48,292 nt of DNA, taken from Thalassospira mesophila (lineage in GTDB: Bacteria > Pseudomonadota > Alphaproteobacteria > Rhodospirillales > Thalassospiraceae). Under the pieces are notes generated by a model, which saw only the letters and a list, made by a program, of their open reading frames with translations, did not search any database and was not told the origin of the DNA. The stretch covers positions 1 through 48,292 of the forward strand of contig NZ_JFKA01000018.1 of the NCBI RefSeq assembly GCF_002115755.1. The letters are read 5' to 3'. The translations under genes and the position numbers were made by a program. Below are positions 32,997 to 42,139 of the stretch, piece after piece. Positions within the stretch are counted from its first letter, which is position 1, and every line of letters begins with the position of its first letter.

Positions 32997-34000
32997 GCTG
33001 CCCTCCCATCCTTGAGGATGTAATGGTCATTGCCGGGCTGCCAGAGATCGGTAATGCGGCGATAGCCGTCCGGCCCGCGTTTGATCTGAACGACAAGATC
33101 AATCATTTCGGTGAGGAACTCCGGGATGCGGTCCATCTTCATGCCTGCCCAGGCAATGTTCTGATCGAACTTGCGGTGAATGGCCTGACGGGGGCTGGTG
33201 GCATGAATGGTGAAGGTCACACCGGTGGTGCCGGCATTAAGGGTGCCAAGGGCGGCAAAGGCATTTTTGGTGCTGATCTCGCCAAACAGCACCCGGTCGG
33301 GGGTGATGCGATTGACGTGATCAAACAGAACCCGCCAGTCGACCATGCCGGTGGTGACAGAGCTTTCGCGTGCGGCAAGCAATCCATTGCCATCCCAGAA
33401 GGGATCAAGGGCCAGCTCCATGGTGTCTTCAAGGGCAATGACCCGGATGTCATCCGCGAGTGTGGAGAGCAGCAGGTTAAGCAGGGTGGTTTTGCCGGTA
33501 TTGGTCCCGCCCGAGATCATGATGTTTTTGGCACCGAGCATCGCCTCGGTCAGAACATCGCGCACTTCGGTTTCGCAGGCGATGCGATGAAGGGGCAGGG
33601 TTTCTTCGAGCGGTGTGCCCGCGTTTTTCCCTGCCGGTGGGACAATCTGATCCCAGCCCGGGGTGAAGGGATGTTTGCAGCGAATGGCGAGGCTCAGCCC
33701 GCTGCGCACCGATGGCCCGACCAGACATTCAAAACGATGGCCTTCTTCAAGGGCGGTCGAAAGAATGGGATGGGTGTCGCCGTCAAAGGGCAAACCACGC
33801 TGGTTGCCCAGACTGCGACAGATGCGTTCGATCTCGGCAAGACTGAGGGCGGCATCAAAAATGCGGGTTTTGCCTTCGCCGCGCCGATCCACAATGATCT
33901 CGCCGGGACGGTTCAGCCGCACCTCGACGGTTTGCGGATCGTCGTAATAGCGCGCCAGCGGGGCCATGATGTTTTTATAAAGCGGGTTGATGGCGTTCAT
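32993..34000 (-). CDS. virB11: T4SS ATPase VirB11
   Basis: The 335-aa hexameric traffic ATPase has Walker A GGTNTGKT at about 164-171, an Asp box (VIALEDTMEL) and a Walker B-like RVLFGEI with the downstream His box (TIHATSPRQAI). It powers pilus assembly and DNA transfer with VirB4 and VirD4. I placed the start at the ATG at 34000, which forms an ATGA overlap with the upstream stop. An in-frame start nine codons earlier would lie inside the previous gene. It overlaps virD4 by 4 bp. Confidence 0.95.
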   Translation of the reverse strand: MNAINPLYKNIMAPLARYYDDPQTVEVRLNRPGEIIVDRRGEGKTRIFDAALSLAEIERICRSLGNQRGLPFDGDTHPILSTALEEGHRFECLVGPSVRSGLSLAIRCKHPFTPGWDQIVPPAGKNAGTPLEETLPLHRIACETEVRDVLTEAMLGAKNIMISGGTNTGKTTLLNLLLSTLADDIRVIALEDTMELALDPFWDGNGLLAARESSVTTGMVDWRVLFDHVNRITPDRVLFGEISTKNAFAALGTLNAGTTGVTFTIHATSPRQAIHRKFDQNIAWAGMKMDRIPEFLTEMIDLVVQIKRGPDGYRRITDLWQPGNDHYILKDGRAA

Positions 34001-36264
34001 AGCGGCCACCCCCAATTGACAATGCACTGGCTTTTGATTGCCGTTGTCAGGGCCGGATAGGCCGGACCAAAGGCCTTGAACCAGACCTTCAGGCCGTTAA
34101 CCTGCACATTGTAGATCGAGGGGGCCGCCGCCGTTGCCCGGCAACTGTTCGAGACCGGCTCCCCGATGGTTGTGCCGTCCTCGCGAACAATGGTTTTGGT
34201 GGCAATGGCATCGGTGAAGGCACAGTGATTCATGCCGGTGTCGGTGCCGCTAAATTCATGCTCGCCGCCGCCGGTGGCATAATTATAGCGCAGCGTGGTT
34301 GATCCACAGACATTGGCCGCAGAGCTGTAATTGGTGCTGGTCAGTACATAGGTGGCGTGGGTATCCGCCCCCCAGCTAATCTGTGCCGAGCAGACATTGC
34401 CTTGATTGACCGGGTCGGCATCCCCAACGGTTAGCGCATATTTGGTGCCATCGGGCCGGGTGTAGTTTTTAACCAGATCCTGCCCGGCAAAACGGGTGCA
34501 GTCTTCATACCAGACGTCGCTGTTAGGTGCGGTGCTCTCGCCGTCATAGGTGTAGGGCGTTTGCGCGGTGCCGGGCAGAACTTCACTGGTCTTGATGTTA
34601 TAGCGCCCTTGCGGCGTACCATCGATATAGACGGTGGACAGGGCATAGGCGAACAGCTGATCATCATGGGGCTGCCAGCCGGTAATCTCGATCTGGTGGG
34701 TATAGACCTGATCGCTTTTCTGGCAGTCGCTGATGAACTCCTGCTTGTCGTCATAGAAGTAATAATAACGTTCGCTGCCATAACTCTGGCCGGCACTGAG
34801 GCTATGGGTCCAATAGGCCGGGTCTTCGCAGCCTTCGGTGGTGGCGACCACCTCCATGCTGGTGGTGTCGGGCGTGCAGGCGGTGCGGAACTGTTCCAAC
34901 CCGTTGACCAGAATACGCACCCGGCTTTGCAGGGTGACGGTCTTGCTGTTGGCATTGATCAGCGGGGTGCAGACATAATCGCCACCCTCGCTTTTATAGA
35001 TGGTTTCATGGGCAAACTCGGTGCCGCTATCGGTGCAGGCGGTGCTGTAGGAAACGCCACCCAGCTCATAGACATATTTGTGGCGCTGATAGGAGACACC
35101 GGCATCAAAATCATCGCGAATGTCGCAGCCTTCGCTGGTGGCTGACATCACAGCCGGGGCAACGTCTTCGGACGGGCTGCAATCACGCACTTCGATTTTG
35201 CGGCCATTCTGGTTGGTGTAAACCAGCTTGGCATTGGTAATCACGGTGCCGGCGTCATAATCAAGGCTGACCCGGCAGGCCGAACTGTCTTCGACAATGT
35301 CAAAGCGGGCTTCGGGATCGGGCTGGCACTCGCCATGTTCCACCCGGTTGCCCGAGCCATCGGTGTAATAATAGATGAAGGAAGCTGTGGCGGTGCGGGC
35401 ATCGAGATCTTCGATATAGGCGCACGCACTATAGCTTTTATTGATCTTGTAACGTTCGTCGCCATCAGCACAGGTGCCGTAAGATGTTTCGCCATCGGTG
35501 GTGGTGGCCATGCGGGTTTGCTGGATCGCTTCAAGCTGATCAAGATCGATCCGCATCTTGCAGCCCTCTGCCGTGATGCGGGTCGAGGTCTCAGGGGTAT
35601 CATCCAGCTCCAGCGCGCCCGGGGTGGTGTAGGACCCGGCATCGGGGTTTTGGGCCGCGTTTGAAGCAACCGCCCCGTCCGAGGCCCCAACCCCGGCGTC
35701 CTCGACGTCCTTCTTGCTCGCCGTTTCGTCCTCGCCCGTGACGGCAAGGCGTTTAAGCGCCGCAATCAGTTCGCTCTGATCACCTTCGACCGTGATCGGG
35801 GCTGCTGGATCCAGCGTGGGATCGTTTTCAAGGGCGAACTGAGCAACAAAATCATCGGAATTAAGCGCTTCAGCCCGGCCATCTTTTTCGACACCGGACA
35901 GGACAAGCTGGCCGACCTTTTGCTGATCGACCTTCACATAGCGGGCATAGGCTTTTGCCGTCACCCCTTCGGTCAGTTTGGCATCAGCCCCGGGCACATC
36001 GACCAGACCGAGATCAAGGGCAATGGGGGTGTTCTCGGGCAGTTGGGCAGCGGTTTTACTGCGCGTGATGATTTTGACCTTCTTGACCATCGCGGCCATG
36101 TCGGGATCATCGCTGGACACATCCCCGTTTGACCCCGAGGGGGTTTGCGTAACGGCAGCCCGGGCGGCGGCCAGATCCTGATCGGGGCTTTGGGCATGGG
36201 CATGAATGGCAAGCGTGGCCAGACCGGCCCAGACACACAGCACAAGAGGCAATCGCTGTTTCAT
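33997..36264 (-). CDS. Large Cys-rich secreted protein within the vir operon, 755 aa
   Basis: A clear signal peptide (MKQRLPLVLCVWAGLATLAIHAHA) precedes a long acidic region. Several Cys-rich repeats with EGC starts (TAEGCKMRID, ATSEGCDIRDD, ATTEGCEDPAYW) follow. Each repeat goes on to a Tyr-rich strand run and a further Cys (CADGDERY, CQPDPEAR, CSPSEDV, CTPDTTS). About thirty Cys are spread over residues 230-750, so many disulphides are likely and the protein must act in the periplasm or at the cell surface. I do not recognise a named family. It sits between virB10 and virB11 with a 3-bp gap and a 4-bp overlap. A surface adhesin, mating-pair stabiliser of TraN type, or pilus-associated factor would fit. 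Confidence 0.75.
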   Translation of the reverse strand: MKQRLPLVLCVWAGLATLAIHAHAQSPDQDLAAARAAVTQTPSGSNGDVSSDDPDMAAMVKKVKIITRSKTAAQLPENTPIALDLGLVDVPGADAKLTEGVTAKAYARYVKVDQQKVGQLVLSGVEKDGRAEALNSDDFVAQFALENDPTLDPAAPITVEGDQSELIAALKRLAVTGEDETASKKDVEDAGVGASDGAVASNAAQNPDAGSYTTPGALELDDTPETSTRITAEGCKMRIDLDQLEAIQQTRMATTTDGETSYGTCADGDERYKINKSYSACAYIEDLDARTATASFIYYYTDGSGNRVEHGECQPDPEARFDIVEDSSACRVSLDYDAGTVITNAKLVYTNQNGRKIEVRDCSPSEDVAPAVMSATSEGCDIRDDFDAGVSYQRHKYVYELGGVSYSTACTDSGTEFAHETIYKSEGGDYVCTPLINANSKTVTLQSRVRILVNGLEQFRTACTPDTTSMEVVATTEGCEDPAYWTHSLSAGQSYGSERYYYFYDDKQEFISDCQKSDQVYTHQIEITGWQPHDDQLFAYALSTVYIDGTPQGRYNIKTSEVLPGTAQTPYTYDGESTAPNSDVWYEDCTRFAGQDLVKNYTRPDGTKYALTVGDADPVNQGNVCSAQISWGADTHATYVLTSTNYSSAANVCGSTTLRYNYATGGGEHEFSGTDTGMNHCAFTDAIATKTIVREDGTTIGEPVSNSCRATAAAPSIYNVQVNGLKVWFKAFGPAYPALTTAIKSQCIVNWGWPL

Positions 36265-36267
36265 GAC

Positions 36268-37686
36268 TTACTCCGTTTTTGCGATATACCAGTCCATGGA
36301 CGGGCGGATCTGGAACCGCGTGCCCTGGGGAATGGTGATGATGGGTTTGAGCGAGAGGGTTTCTTCGAGGATGTTGGCGGTGATCTCGCCAAACTTGTTT
36401 GACAGTTCCTCGGCGGCTTTTTCTGAGGCCGCCGTTGCAACCTGGCCGTCATTGCTTTCCGACTTGGTCGAGGCAGCGGCATAACGCACCGCTGTCGAGA
36501 TCCCGGTCAAAAGGAAGGCATTGCCGTAACGTTCCATAAAGCGCCGGTCGACCTCACCCGAGGCTCCCAACTGGCCTTGCGCATTGGCAACCAGCGATTT
36601 GATATTGCGGATTTCGGCCCGGTGTCCGGCAATCAGCACCCGCTCGCACTGCATGGCGAGGCGTGAACTGCCCATATCCTCGGGCGGCATATAGTTGCAG
36701 ATCAGGCGTGAGCCTTTGGGCAACAGCGCCAAGCGGCTGTGATAGCCAAAAACATCGCGGGTGGTTTGCACCACCACGGTGCCGGTTTCTTCACCGCCCA
36801 CCTGGCTGTTAATCCCGGTTTCAAGCTGGACCGGGATATAACGGTCGGCAGCGAGAATGCGCGAGTTGTCGACCGGCAGGCTCGAGGTGCGGCGTGGGCC
36901 TTCATAATCGCCCTCGATCTCCATCTTTTTGGCATCAAGGATATGTTCCGGGCCAGACGGTGTGTTCATCCTGGGCAGGTCAGGGGCGGCAAGGCCGGTC
37001 GTGCCAGTTGTTCCAGCGGTCGCTGCATTGCCGGTATTAGGTGTTTGCGGAATGTCGCCGGTTTGAACCGTGGGGGCTTGTTCCCCTGTCGCCCCCGATC
37101 CGGCGTTAAGCCGGGTTTTGCCATCGGGTGATTGCGCGGCACCCGCACTTGTGCCGGTTCCATTGGTCTCGGCATTGGCCGCCCCTGATCCCCCGTCCGA
37201 CGACAGAGAGGATTCAATTTGGGGCACAAACACCGACAGGCTGTCGCCCTGATCGGGGGTAATGCCCAGCCCGGGCGAAAGCGATGCGGTGCGCGCGGCA
37301 TCAACAGTACCAGCAGGCTGCCCCGGGGCCGGGCTGTAACCGGCCACTTGCCAATGGGCCGGAACCGCTTGTGCCCAGGCGGCCTCTAGGGCCAGCCGGT
37401 AAGGATCGGGCGTGGGCGGCGGGGCCGGTTTAACCACCGGGGCAGGGTGTGGCGGCGGGGTTGGTGCCGGGCGTTCGATATAAACCTTTTTGGTCACCAC
37501 CACCGGCGGAAAACTCGGGGTTGGTGCCGGGGCCGCAGGCGGAGCTGGCGGGGCGCTTGGCACGCCCCACACGGTTTTGTCATCCGCCGGGAGTTGCGGC
37601 GGCGTTTTGAATGCGGATGGATCGGTACAGGTGCCGCCAAAGGTCAGACCAAGGACCAGCGCGATGTCACAAAATGCGGTGCTCAT
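36268..37686 (-). CDS. virB10: T4SS core complex protein VirB10/TrbI
   Basis: The 472-aa protein ends in the VirB10 beta-barrel/antenna domain. It runs from about residue 270 (SRILAADRYIPVQLETGINSQ), through RDVFGYHSRLALLPKGSRLI, to ITIPQGTRFQIRPSMDWYI. A Pro-rich segment lies at about 45-95. The N-terminus is odd. Only a short weakly hydrophobic stretch (ALVLGLTFGGT) is present, not the usual cytoplasmic tail plus a strong membrane helix, and a second low-complexity Gly/Thr/Ala linker lies at 165-235. It spans the envelope and gates the channel. Start ATG overlaps the virB9 stop by 1 bp. Confidence 0.88.
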   Translation of the reverse strand: MSTAFCDIALVLGLTFGGTCTDPSAFKTPPQLPADDKTVWGVPSAPPAPPAAPAPTPSFPPVVVTKKVYIERPAPTPPPHPAPVVKPAPPPTPDPYRLALEAAWAQAVPAHWQVAGYSPAPGQPAGTVDAARTASLSPGLGITPDQGDSLSVFVPQIESSLSSDGGSGAANAETNGTGTSAGAAQSPDGKTRLNAGSGATGEQAPTVQTGDIPQTPNTGNAATAGTTGTTGLAAPDLPRMNTPSGPEHILDAKKMEIEGDYEGPRRTSSLPVDNSRILAADRYIPVQLETGINSQVGGEETGTVVVQTTRDVFGYHSRLALLPKGSRLICNYMPPEDMGSSRLAMQCERVLIAGHRAEIRNIKSLVANAQGQLGASGEVDRRFMERYGNAFLLTGISTAVRYAAASTKSESNDGQVATAASEKAAEELSNKFGEITANILEETLSLKPIITIPQGTRFQIRPSMDWYIAKTE

Positions 37687-39101
37687 CAGTCCCCCTCATA
37701 TTCAATGCAGAGGAACTTCATGCCGCTTTTAAGCGAGATCAGGCGCTGGGTGCTTTCGACAATGAAGGTGTGGCCCTGAATGCGGGTATTGACCAGTTCA
37801 TCCACCCCATCGACCACGACATAGGCGGTCGGCAGTTCAAGATCCTTCCAGCGGTCGCCAAAGCGGATATAGGTAAAATAGTCATCACGAAACACCGTGA
37901 TCGGGCGCAGTTCGTCATCGCCCCACAGGTCATAATCGCCCCAGCCGCGCAGCTTGTTGGGATCAAACCCGGCATCGGCAACAAAATCATCGGTCGGCGT
38001 GCCGGGGTCGGTGTCGCTGAGATCATGAACGGCATTGGCAACTTTGGTGGCCGATGTTGCGGTCTTGTCGCTGTTGTCGTTTGTGCCCTTGGCGGCTTTG
38101 TTTTGCGCCGTTGTTTTAGGGGTAACCGGATCGTCCGGATGGGTGGGCAGAGTGCCATCATAAGACAGGCCGGTATCAATATTGCCGTCACTGTCGATCT
38201 GGCCTTCGACCAATCCGGAACGGTTGGCATATCGACGCGACGGGTTGGTTTGTGGTTGGCCATCCTCCCCCAATGGCATTTGTTCAATCCCGGTGCGCGA
38301 TCCTGTTTCCGGGGTGGGCAGAACAATGCCCGCTTGATCTTGCAAGGCGGTGCGCATGCTACTGCCATAGCGCAGGCGCTCCTCGGGGCGGACCATCGCC
38401 ACCGTCATGTCGTCTTTGGTGGCAACCGAGCCTTTAAGCCGTACCAGCAGATCAGGCATGTTGATGGAATTGACCCCTTCGGCGCGCAGATAGAAGGGAT
38501 AGACATTTTGCGATGCGCCATAGACGATCATGGACGTATCGTAGCCATAACTGGCCGGACGGATGGCAATGCGGCGGTCATCACGTTTATTGACTGACCA
38601 GCTGCGCGGATCACCGACATCAATCCGGGTAATCTGTTCGCCTTTGGGCAGTTCAATCAGGGTGACGAGATATTCCCGGGTTCGGACGCGATAGGTGCAG
38701 GCCTCGCAGATGTCGGTGACATAAACCCCGTCGCTTTTTTCGGCATAATCCCAGACATCCTGAATTTGGCCGCTGGTGCGGGGCCGGACCATAGGACCAA
38801 AGCGGCCTTCGGCCTGATCCTTTGCCTGTTTGACAACAGAGTCAGGAACCGGCATGGCGGGCACTTTTGGGGCCGGGCTGGCACTCGCCGCAGCATCGGT
38901 CTGTTGGCCATTTGAGTTTGTCGTGTTTGCTGCATTAGCTTGCGTGTTGGTATTCTGTCGCTGCCCCGGCATCGGCGGGCGCGAGGATGTAAAGGCCGGG
39001 GTCTGGGCCTGGGCGGCATTGATGACAAAGACGGCGGCCAGCGAAACGAGCAAAGCGGCCAAAGCCAGCGTCCAGGCGAATTTGCGTAAACTGTTTTTCA
39101 T
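37686..39101 (-). CDS. virB9: T4SS outer-membrane complex protein VirB9
   Basis: The 471-aa protein has a signal peptide (FAWTLALAALLVSLAAVFVINAAQAQ) and a low-complexity N-terminal region. The VirB9/CagX N-domain (ITRIDVGDPRSWSVNKRDDRRI) is followed by an insertion of about 130 residues rich in Asp/Thr/Lys. The C-domain (YFTYIRFGDRWKDLELPTAYVVVDG, then LVNTRIQGHTFIVEST) lies at the end. This is much longer than typical VirB9 proteins of about 270-300 aa, mainly because of the two linkers. It forms the outer-membrane ring with VirB7 and VirB10. Confidence 0.88.
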   Translation of the reverse strand: MKNSLRKFAWTLALAALLVSLAAVFVINAAQAQTPAFTSSRPPMPGQRQNTNTQANAANTTNSNGQQTDAAASASPAPKVPAMPVPDSVVKQAKDQAEGRFGPMVRPRTSGQIQDVWDYAEKSDGVYVTDICEACTYRVRTREYLVTLIELPKGEQITRIDVGDPRSWSVNKRDDRRIAIRPASYGYDTSMIVYGASQNVYPFYLRAEGVNSINMPDLLVRLKGSVATKDDMTVAMVRPEERLRYGSSMRTALQDQAGIVLPTPETGSRTGIEQMPLGEDGQPQTNPSRRYANRSGLVEGQIDSDGNIDTGLSYDGTLPTHPDDPVTPKTTAQNKAAKGTNDNSDKTATSATKVANAVHDLSDTDPGTPTDDFVADAGFDPNKLRGWGDYDLWGDDELRPITVFRDDYFTYIRFGDRWKDLELPTAYVVVDGVDELVNTRIQGHTFIVESTQRLISLKSGMKFLCIEYEGD

Positions 39102-39106
39102 GGGGA

Positions 39107-39844
39107 TTATTCTCCTGCACCGGACGGGTTGCGTTTGCGCAAGACCAGACCGGTGACGGTAAGGCCGAAGGGATTGGTGTATTTTTCAGAGACCGGCACA
39201 TCCTTTTGCGGGCGCGTGATCAGCGAGAGGTAGGCGCGCAGGCGTTGCGGGCGGCCCAGCGGGCGACCGTTGATGCTGTCGGTCTGGATAAAATCGATGG
39301 CGAACTTGTAATCATCGGTCAGGCTGGCGACCCGGTTGATGGTTTCGACATCAATCGATCTGACCACCCCGCGATCCAGCGCATCGCGGATTTCGCCGCT
39401 GCTAATGCGTTCCTTGCGAAACTGCTCCCAGTAAGCCGATGACGACAGTTTGGAAGCTTCGCGCAGGCGTTCTTCCTGTGTGACCGGATCGATGGCCAGC
39501 AGGATGCGGATAAAGCGCCGCGCGGTTGCTTCAAGGAACAGATCAAAGCCTTCGACCTGTTTGGAGATCGGCTCGATCTGGTAAGTGCGATCATCCGCGC
39601 CGTAAGTGCGGACAAAGACAAATTCCTTTTCTTTGAGTGGCACCAGCGCCGAGATGGTTTGCAGGGAGACCACCTGACCGGCCCCCAGCACAATTACCGC
39701 TGCGGTTAATAACCGGCACATCCATGCCAGACGGCGATGGCTGGCCTGAAAGCTGTAAGGATCAGTTTCGGTGATGCTGGCATGACGCCCCTTGGTTGGG
39801 GGCGGGGCGTCCTTGCGCTTTCGCTTCAGGGTTAGCCACGCCAT
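39107..39844 (-). CDS. virB8: T4SS inner-membrane protein VirB8
   Basis: The 245-aa protein has a short cytoplasmic tail, one membrane helix (about residues 40-62) and a periplasmic NTF2-like domain ending in NPFGLTVTGL, the conserved NPxG motif of VirB8. It nucleates assembly of the channel. Start ATG at 39844 overlaps the virB7-like gene by 13 bp. The virB9 gene starts 5 bp after its stop. Confidence 0.9.
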   Translation of the reverse strand: MAWLTLKRKRKDAPPPTKGRHASITETDPYSFQASHRRLAWMCRLLTAAVIVLGAGQVVSLQTISALVPLKEKEFVFVRTYGADDRTYQIEPISKQVEGFDLFLEATARRFIRILLAIDPVTQEERLREASKLSSSAYWEQFRKERISSGEIRDALDRGVVRSIDVETINRVASLTDDYKFAIDFIQTDSINGRPLGRPQRLRAYLSLITRPQKDVPVSEKYTNPFGLTVTGLVLRKRNPSGAGE

Positions 39845-40014
39845 GTAAAGCCCTCGCTGTTGAACTCGACCGGGTCACAGACGCACGGGCTTTGTTTAAG
39901 CGCATCGACACCGCTGCCATCCTTGGGCAGTTCGATCTCGTCAAAGGCGCAGCCGGCCAGCAAGGTGAACAGAGTGACGACAGAGACAAAACGGATCGGG
40001 CGAAGGTGTTTCAT
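39832..40014 (-). CDS. virB7: VirB7-like lipoprotein
   Basis: This 60-aa protein has a lipoprotein signal with lipobox LLAGC (Cys21) and a short mature region containing two further Cys (PCVCDP). It sits directly before virB8 and overlaps it by 13 bp. Small lipoproteins in this place anchor VirB9 to the outer membrane. The family is too short for a firm call, but the lipobox and position agree. Confidence 0.75.
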   Translation of the reverse strand: MKHLRPIRFVSVVTLFTLLAGCAFDEIELPKDGSGVDALKQSPCVCDPVEFNSEGFTWRG

Positions 40015-40352
40015 TGCGGGGCTCCTGTGGATTTTTGGGGGTGGCTGGATTGATTTCTTTGCCAGAACGGCAGCACGCCGAGCAGCAGTAAAAAGAAGAA
40101 GCCAAGGGCAAAAAGTTGCGACCAGATCACCAGGGCGGTTTGCATGATTTGGGAAAGCTGTTGGGGCGTGATGACCTGAAGCGCCTTGATGGTTTTGATC
40201 AGGGCATCAGGTTCAAACAGGGCCAGCCAGATCAACACAATGTGCAGGCTGAGAAGCCCGAGCAGGCAGTAGGATTTAATCAGGCCACCGATAAACAGCA
40301 GGGTTTGACGGGCACGCTGGCCGCAGCGGTGCAGGAGGTTTTGCATGGTCAT
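40011..40352 (-). CDS. Two-helix membrane protein of the vir operon, 113 aa
   Basis: I do not recognise a family. Two hydrophobic helices are clear: LLFIGGLIKSYCLLGLLSLHIVLIWLALF and ALVIWSQLFALGFFFLLLLGVLPF. A short polar loop lies between them and the tail is basic. It overlaps the virB7-like gene and virB6 by 4 bp each, so it is a translated part of the operon. It may assist VirB6 in the inner membrane. Confidence 0.65.
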   Translation of the reverse strand: MTMQNLLHRCGQRARQTLLFIGGLIKSYCLLGLLSLHIVLIWLALFEPDALIKTIKALQVITPQQLSQIMQTALVIWSQLFALGFFFLLLLGVLPFWQRNQSSHPQKSTGAPQ

Positions 40353-41620
40353 TTACCGGACCCTTTGCTCTTGAGGTTGGAATTTTGGCCAATTGAAGCC
40401 TTGCGATGAGCTTTGGTGCGCGCATCGGGGGTGGTGGCCTTGCCTTTGGTGTCTGGCGAAAATGTCTGCCCTGTGCCGAAGGCATTTGATGATGTTGGGT
40501 TTTTGAGACGCTCAGTCACGCGCTGGCGATGGGCGTTGAAGCGCTCGGCAAAGGCACTGCCAGCCCCCTTTGGGTCGGCAAAAAACGACTGGCCCGCACC
40601 AAAGGCCCCGGCAGCCGCGCCACTGGCGCCTTTTGCGGCATTCAGCAGGCGACCGGATTTGACGCTGTTAATGGCAGACATACCGGTGGCCAGCGCCCCG
40701 CCGGTCATGGCGGCGACAGCGGAATTGGTGAATTGTGACTGGGCGATAGAATTGGCCATGCCGGTGGCTTCTGTGACAAAGGCAAAGCCCATCCAGCCAA
40801 GCACGATCGGCACGAATATCTTCATGTCCTGAAGATCGCCCGAGGCATCAACAAAACCGTCGAGATTAAGGGCCGCGACGGCATAGAGCACCAGCCCAAC
40901 GGCGAGGGTCGCCCCAAACAGCACCATATAGGCGGCAAACAGGGATTTAAGGCCCTGCACCACCATGCCCCGGCTCCAGCCAAAGCCGATGCCCATCATC
41001 AGATAGGGCGACAGCGCGGCAAGCATCATGACCCGGAAAATACTGACCGCGATCTGGCTGAAATAGATCACCATCAAAAGCAGCCACGGCAGCGCGATCA
41101 GCACGCCGTAAACCCCGGCCATCAGATTGCCGAGCGAGAATTTGGACCAGACTTCAAAGGCCATGCCGATGACGGCGCGGAAGCCAACTTCGGCAACAAA
41201 GACCAATTGTGTTATGCCGGTATAATCAGCCGACGATTCTTTTATCAGATCGTTGGCTTCACCGCCTGCGGTTGCAGCGGCTTTGAGGACGACGGCAGCC
41301 GCGCCGCCCATGGTGGCAAGGGACGTGTTGTATATCAGGTTGACGAGTATGGCCCCTTGGCTCGATAAAAGACCGGCACCTATTGTGATAAAAAACAACT
41401 CATGCAAGAATCCGAGCAGATCAGATTTTGCCAAAACCATCTTGATACCGTGGACGATAAACCAAATGGCGACGACAGAAACGAAAATGGCTGCCATCGG
41501 CGCGGTCAGAACATTGCTCAGCGCATTCGTATATCCGGCGGCTGAATCCAGATACCGCTGCATCGGCTCACACATGAAGCAACGGATGGCTGTTTCGGTC
41601 TGGTTGCTGTCAAATTCCAT
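40349..41620 (-). CDS. virB6: T4SS inner-membrane channel protein VirB6/TrbL
   Basis: The 423-aa protein has six or more membrane helices between residues 40 and 310 in the VirB6/TrbL pattern (AIFVSVVAIWFIVHGIKMVL; GVLIALPWLLLMVIYFSQIA; IFVPIVLGWMGFAFVTEATG). A hydrophilic Ala/Gly/Lys-rich tail follows. I placed the start at 41620, where AGGAGG precedes the ATG by 9 bp; a longer frame starts inside the opposing gene. Its first 47 bp overlap a plus-strand gene head to head. It forms part of the inner-membrane pore. Confidence 0.88.
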   Translation of the reverse strand: MEFDSNQTETAIRCFMCEPMQRYLDSAAGYTNALSNVLTAPMAAIFVSVVAIWFIVHGIKMVLAKSDLLGFLHELFFITIGAGLLSSQGAILVNLIYNTSLATMGGAAAVVLKAAATAGGEANDLIKESSADYTGITQLVFVAEVGFRAVIGMAFEVWSKFSLGNLMAGVYGVLIALPWLLLMVIYFSQIAVSIFRVMMLAALSPYLMMGIGFGWSRGMVVQGLKSLFAAYMVLFGATLAVGLVLYAVAALNLDGFVDASGDLQDMKIFVPIVLGWMGFAFVTEATGMANSIAQSQFTNSAVAAMTGGALATGMSAINSVKSGRLLNAAKGASGAAAGAFGAGQSFFADPKGAGSAFAERFNAHRQRVTERLKNPTSSNAFGTGQTFSPDTKGKATTPDARTKAHRKASIGQNSNLKSKGSGK

Positions 41621-42119
41621 TGTATTGGGCCTCCTGATAATTGCTTCTCCAGCACAGGCGGCCTGCAACACCTGCGCAAAGCAGGGCGATTTTTTTGATT
41701 ACGGCTATGCCGAACGAATGTGGAACGAGCTTCAGACCCGCGATCAGTTCTGGACCGAATGGAACCGCGTCTTTCCGGTGGCCAAGGCCGCGTTTGATGC
41801 CGGACTTTTGACGGGCACTGTTTCGCAGATGCGTGACACAATTAAGGATCGCGACGATGCCACCGAGATCATGCAGGGCTATGATCTCTGGATTGCACAA
41901 TCCAAAGTCTGGAAAAAAGTCGCGTTTGATCAGGCGAGCGCAGGTTCGATTGCCGGAATTAACATGGCGGGTGAGCACCGTCAGATGTGCGTCTTCGCGC
42001 GTATGCACGACATTTTTAATCATCAGTGCAACGGCCTGCCCGACTGGCGCACGGACGAGCAGGCCGAGGCGGACACTGCAAAATATGCCCGCTGGCAAAA
42101 GAAACTCGCTGATCAATAA
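41574..42119 (+). CDS. Secreted hypothetical protein, opposite strand at the virB5-virB6 junction
   Basis: The 181-aa protein has a strong signal peptide (MAVSVWLLSNSIVLGLLIIASPAQA) and a mature part of about 145 aa starting ACNTCAKQGDFFDYGY. It has four Cys and a polar helical body. There is no lipobox. I placed the start at the ATG at 41574; an ATG at 41586 is also possible. It is the only plus-strand gene within the 24-kb transfer region and its 5' end overlaps the virB6 5' end by about 47 bp. In R388- and pKM101-like systems the slot between virB5 and virB6 holds the entry-exclusion gene, so that role is worth considering. I recognise no family. Confidence 0.65.
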   Translation: MKQRMAVSVWLLSNSIVLGLLIIASPAQAACNTCAKQGDFFDYGYAERMWNELQTRDQFWTEWNRVFPVAKAAFDAGLLTGTVSQMRDTIKDRDDATEIMQGYDLWIAQSKVWKKVAFDQASAGSIAGINMAGEHRQMCVFARMHDIFNHQCNGLPDWRTDEQAEADTAKYARWQKKLADQ

Positions 42120-42139
42120 GCTCTTTGGAGAGGCGATCC

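Noticed and set aside
32987..34060. 357-codon plus-strand frame
   Set aside because: It is exactly antisense to virB11, whose ATPase motifs are clear. The long frame follows from GC-rich codon bias.
37611..38597. 328-codon plus-strand frame
   Set aside because: Antisense to virB9; no recognisable domain or ribosome binding site.
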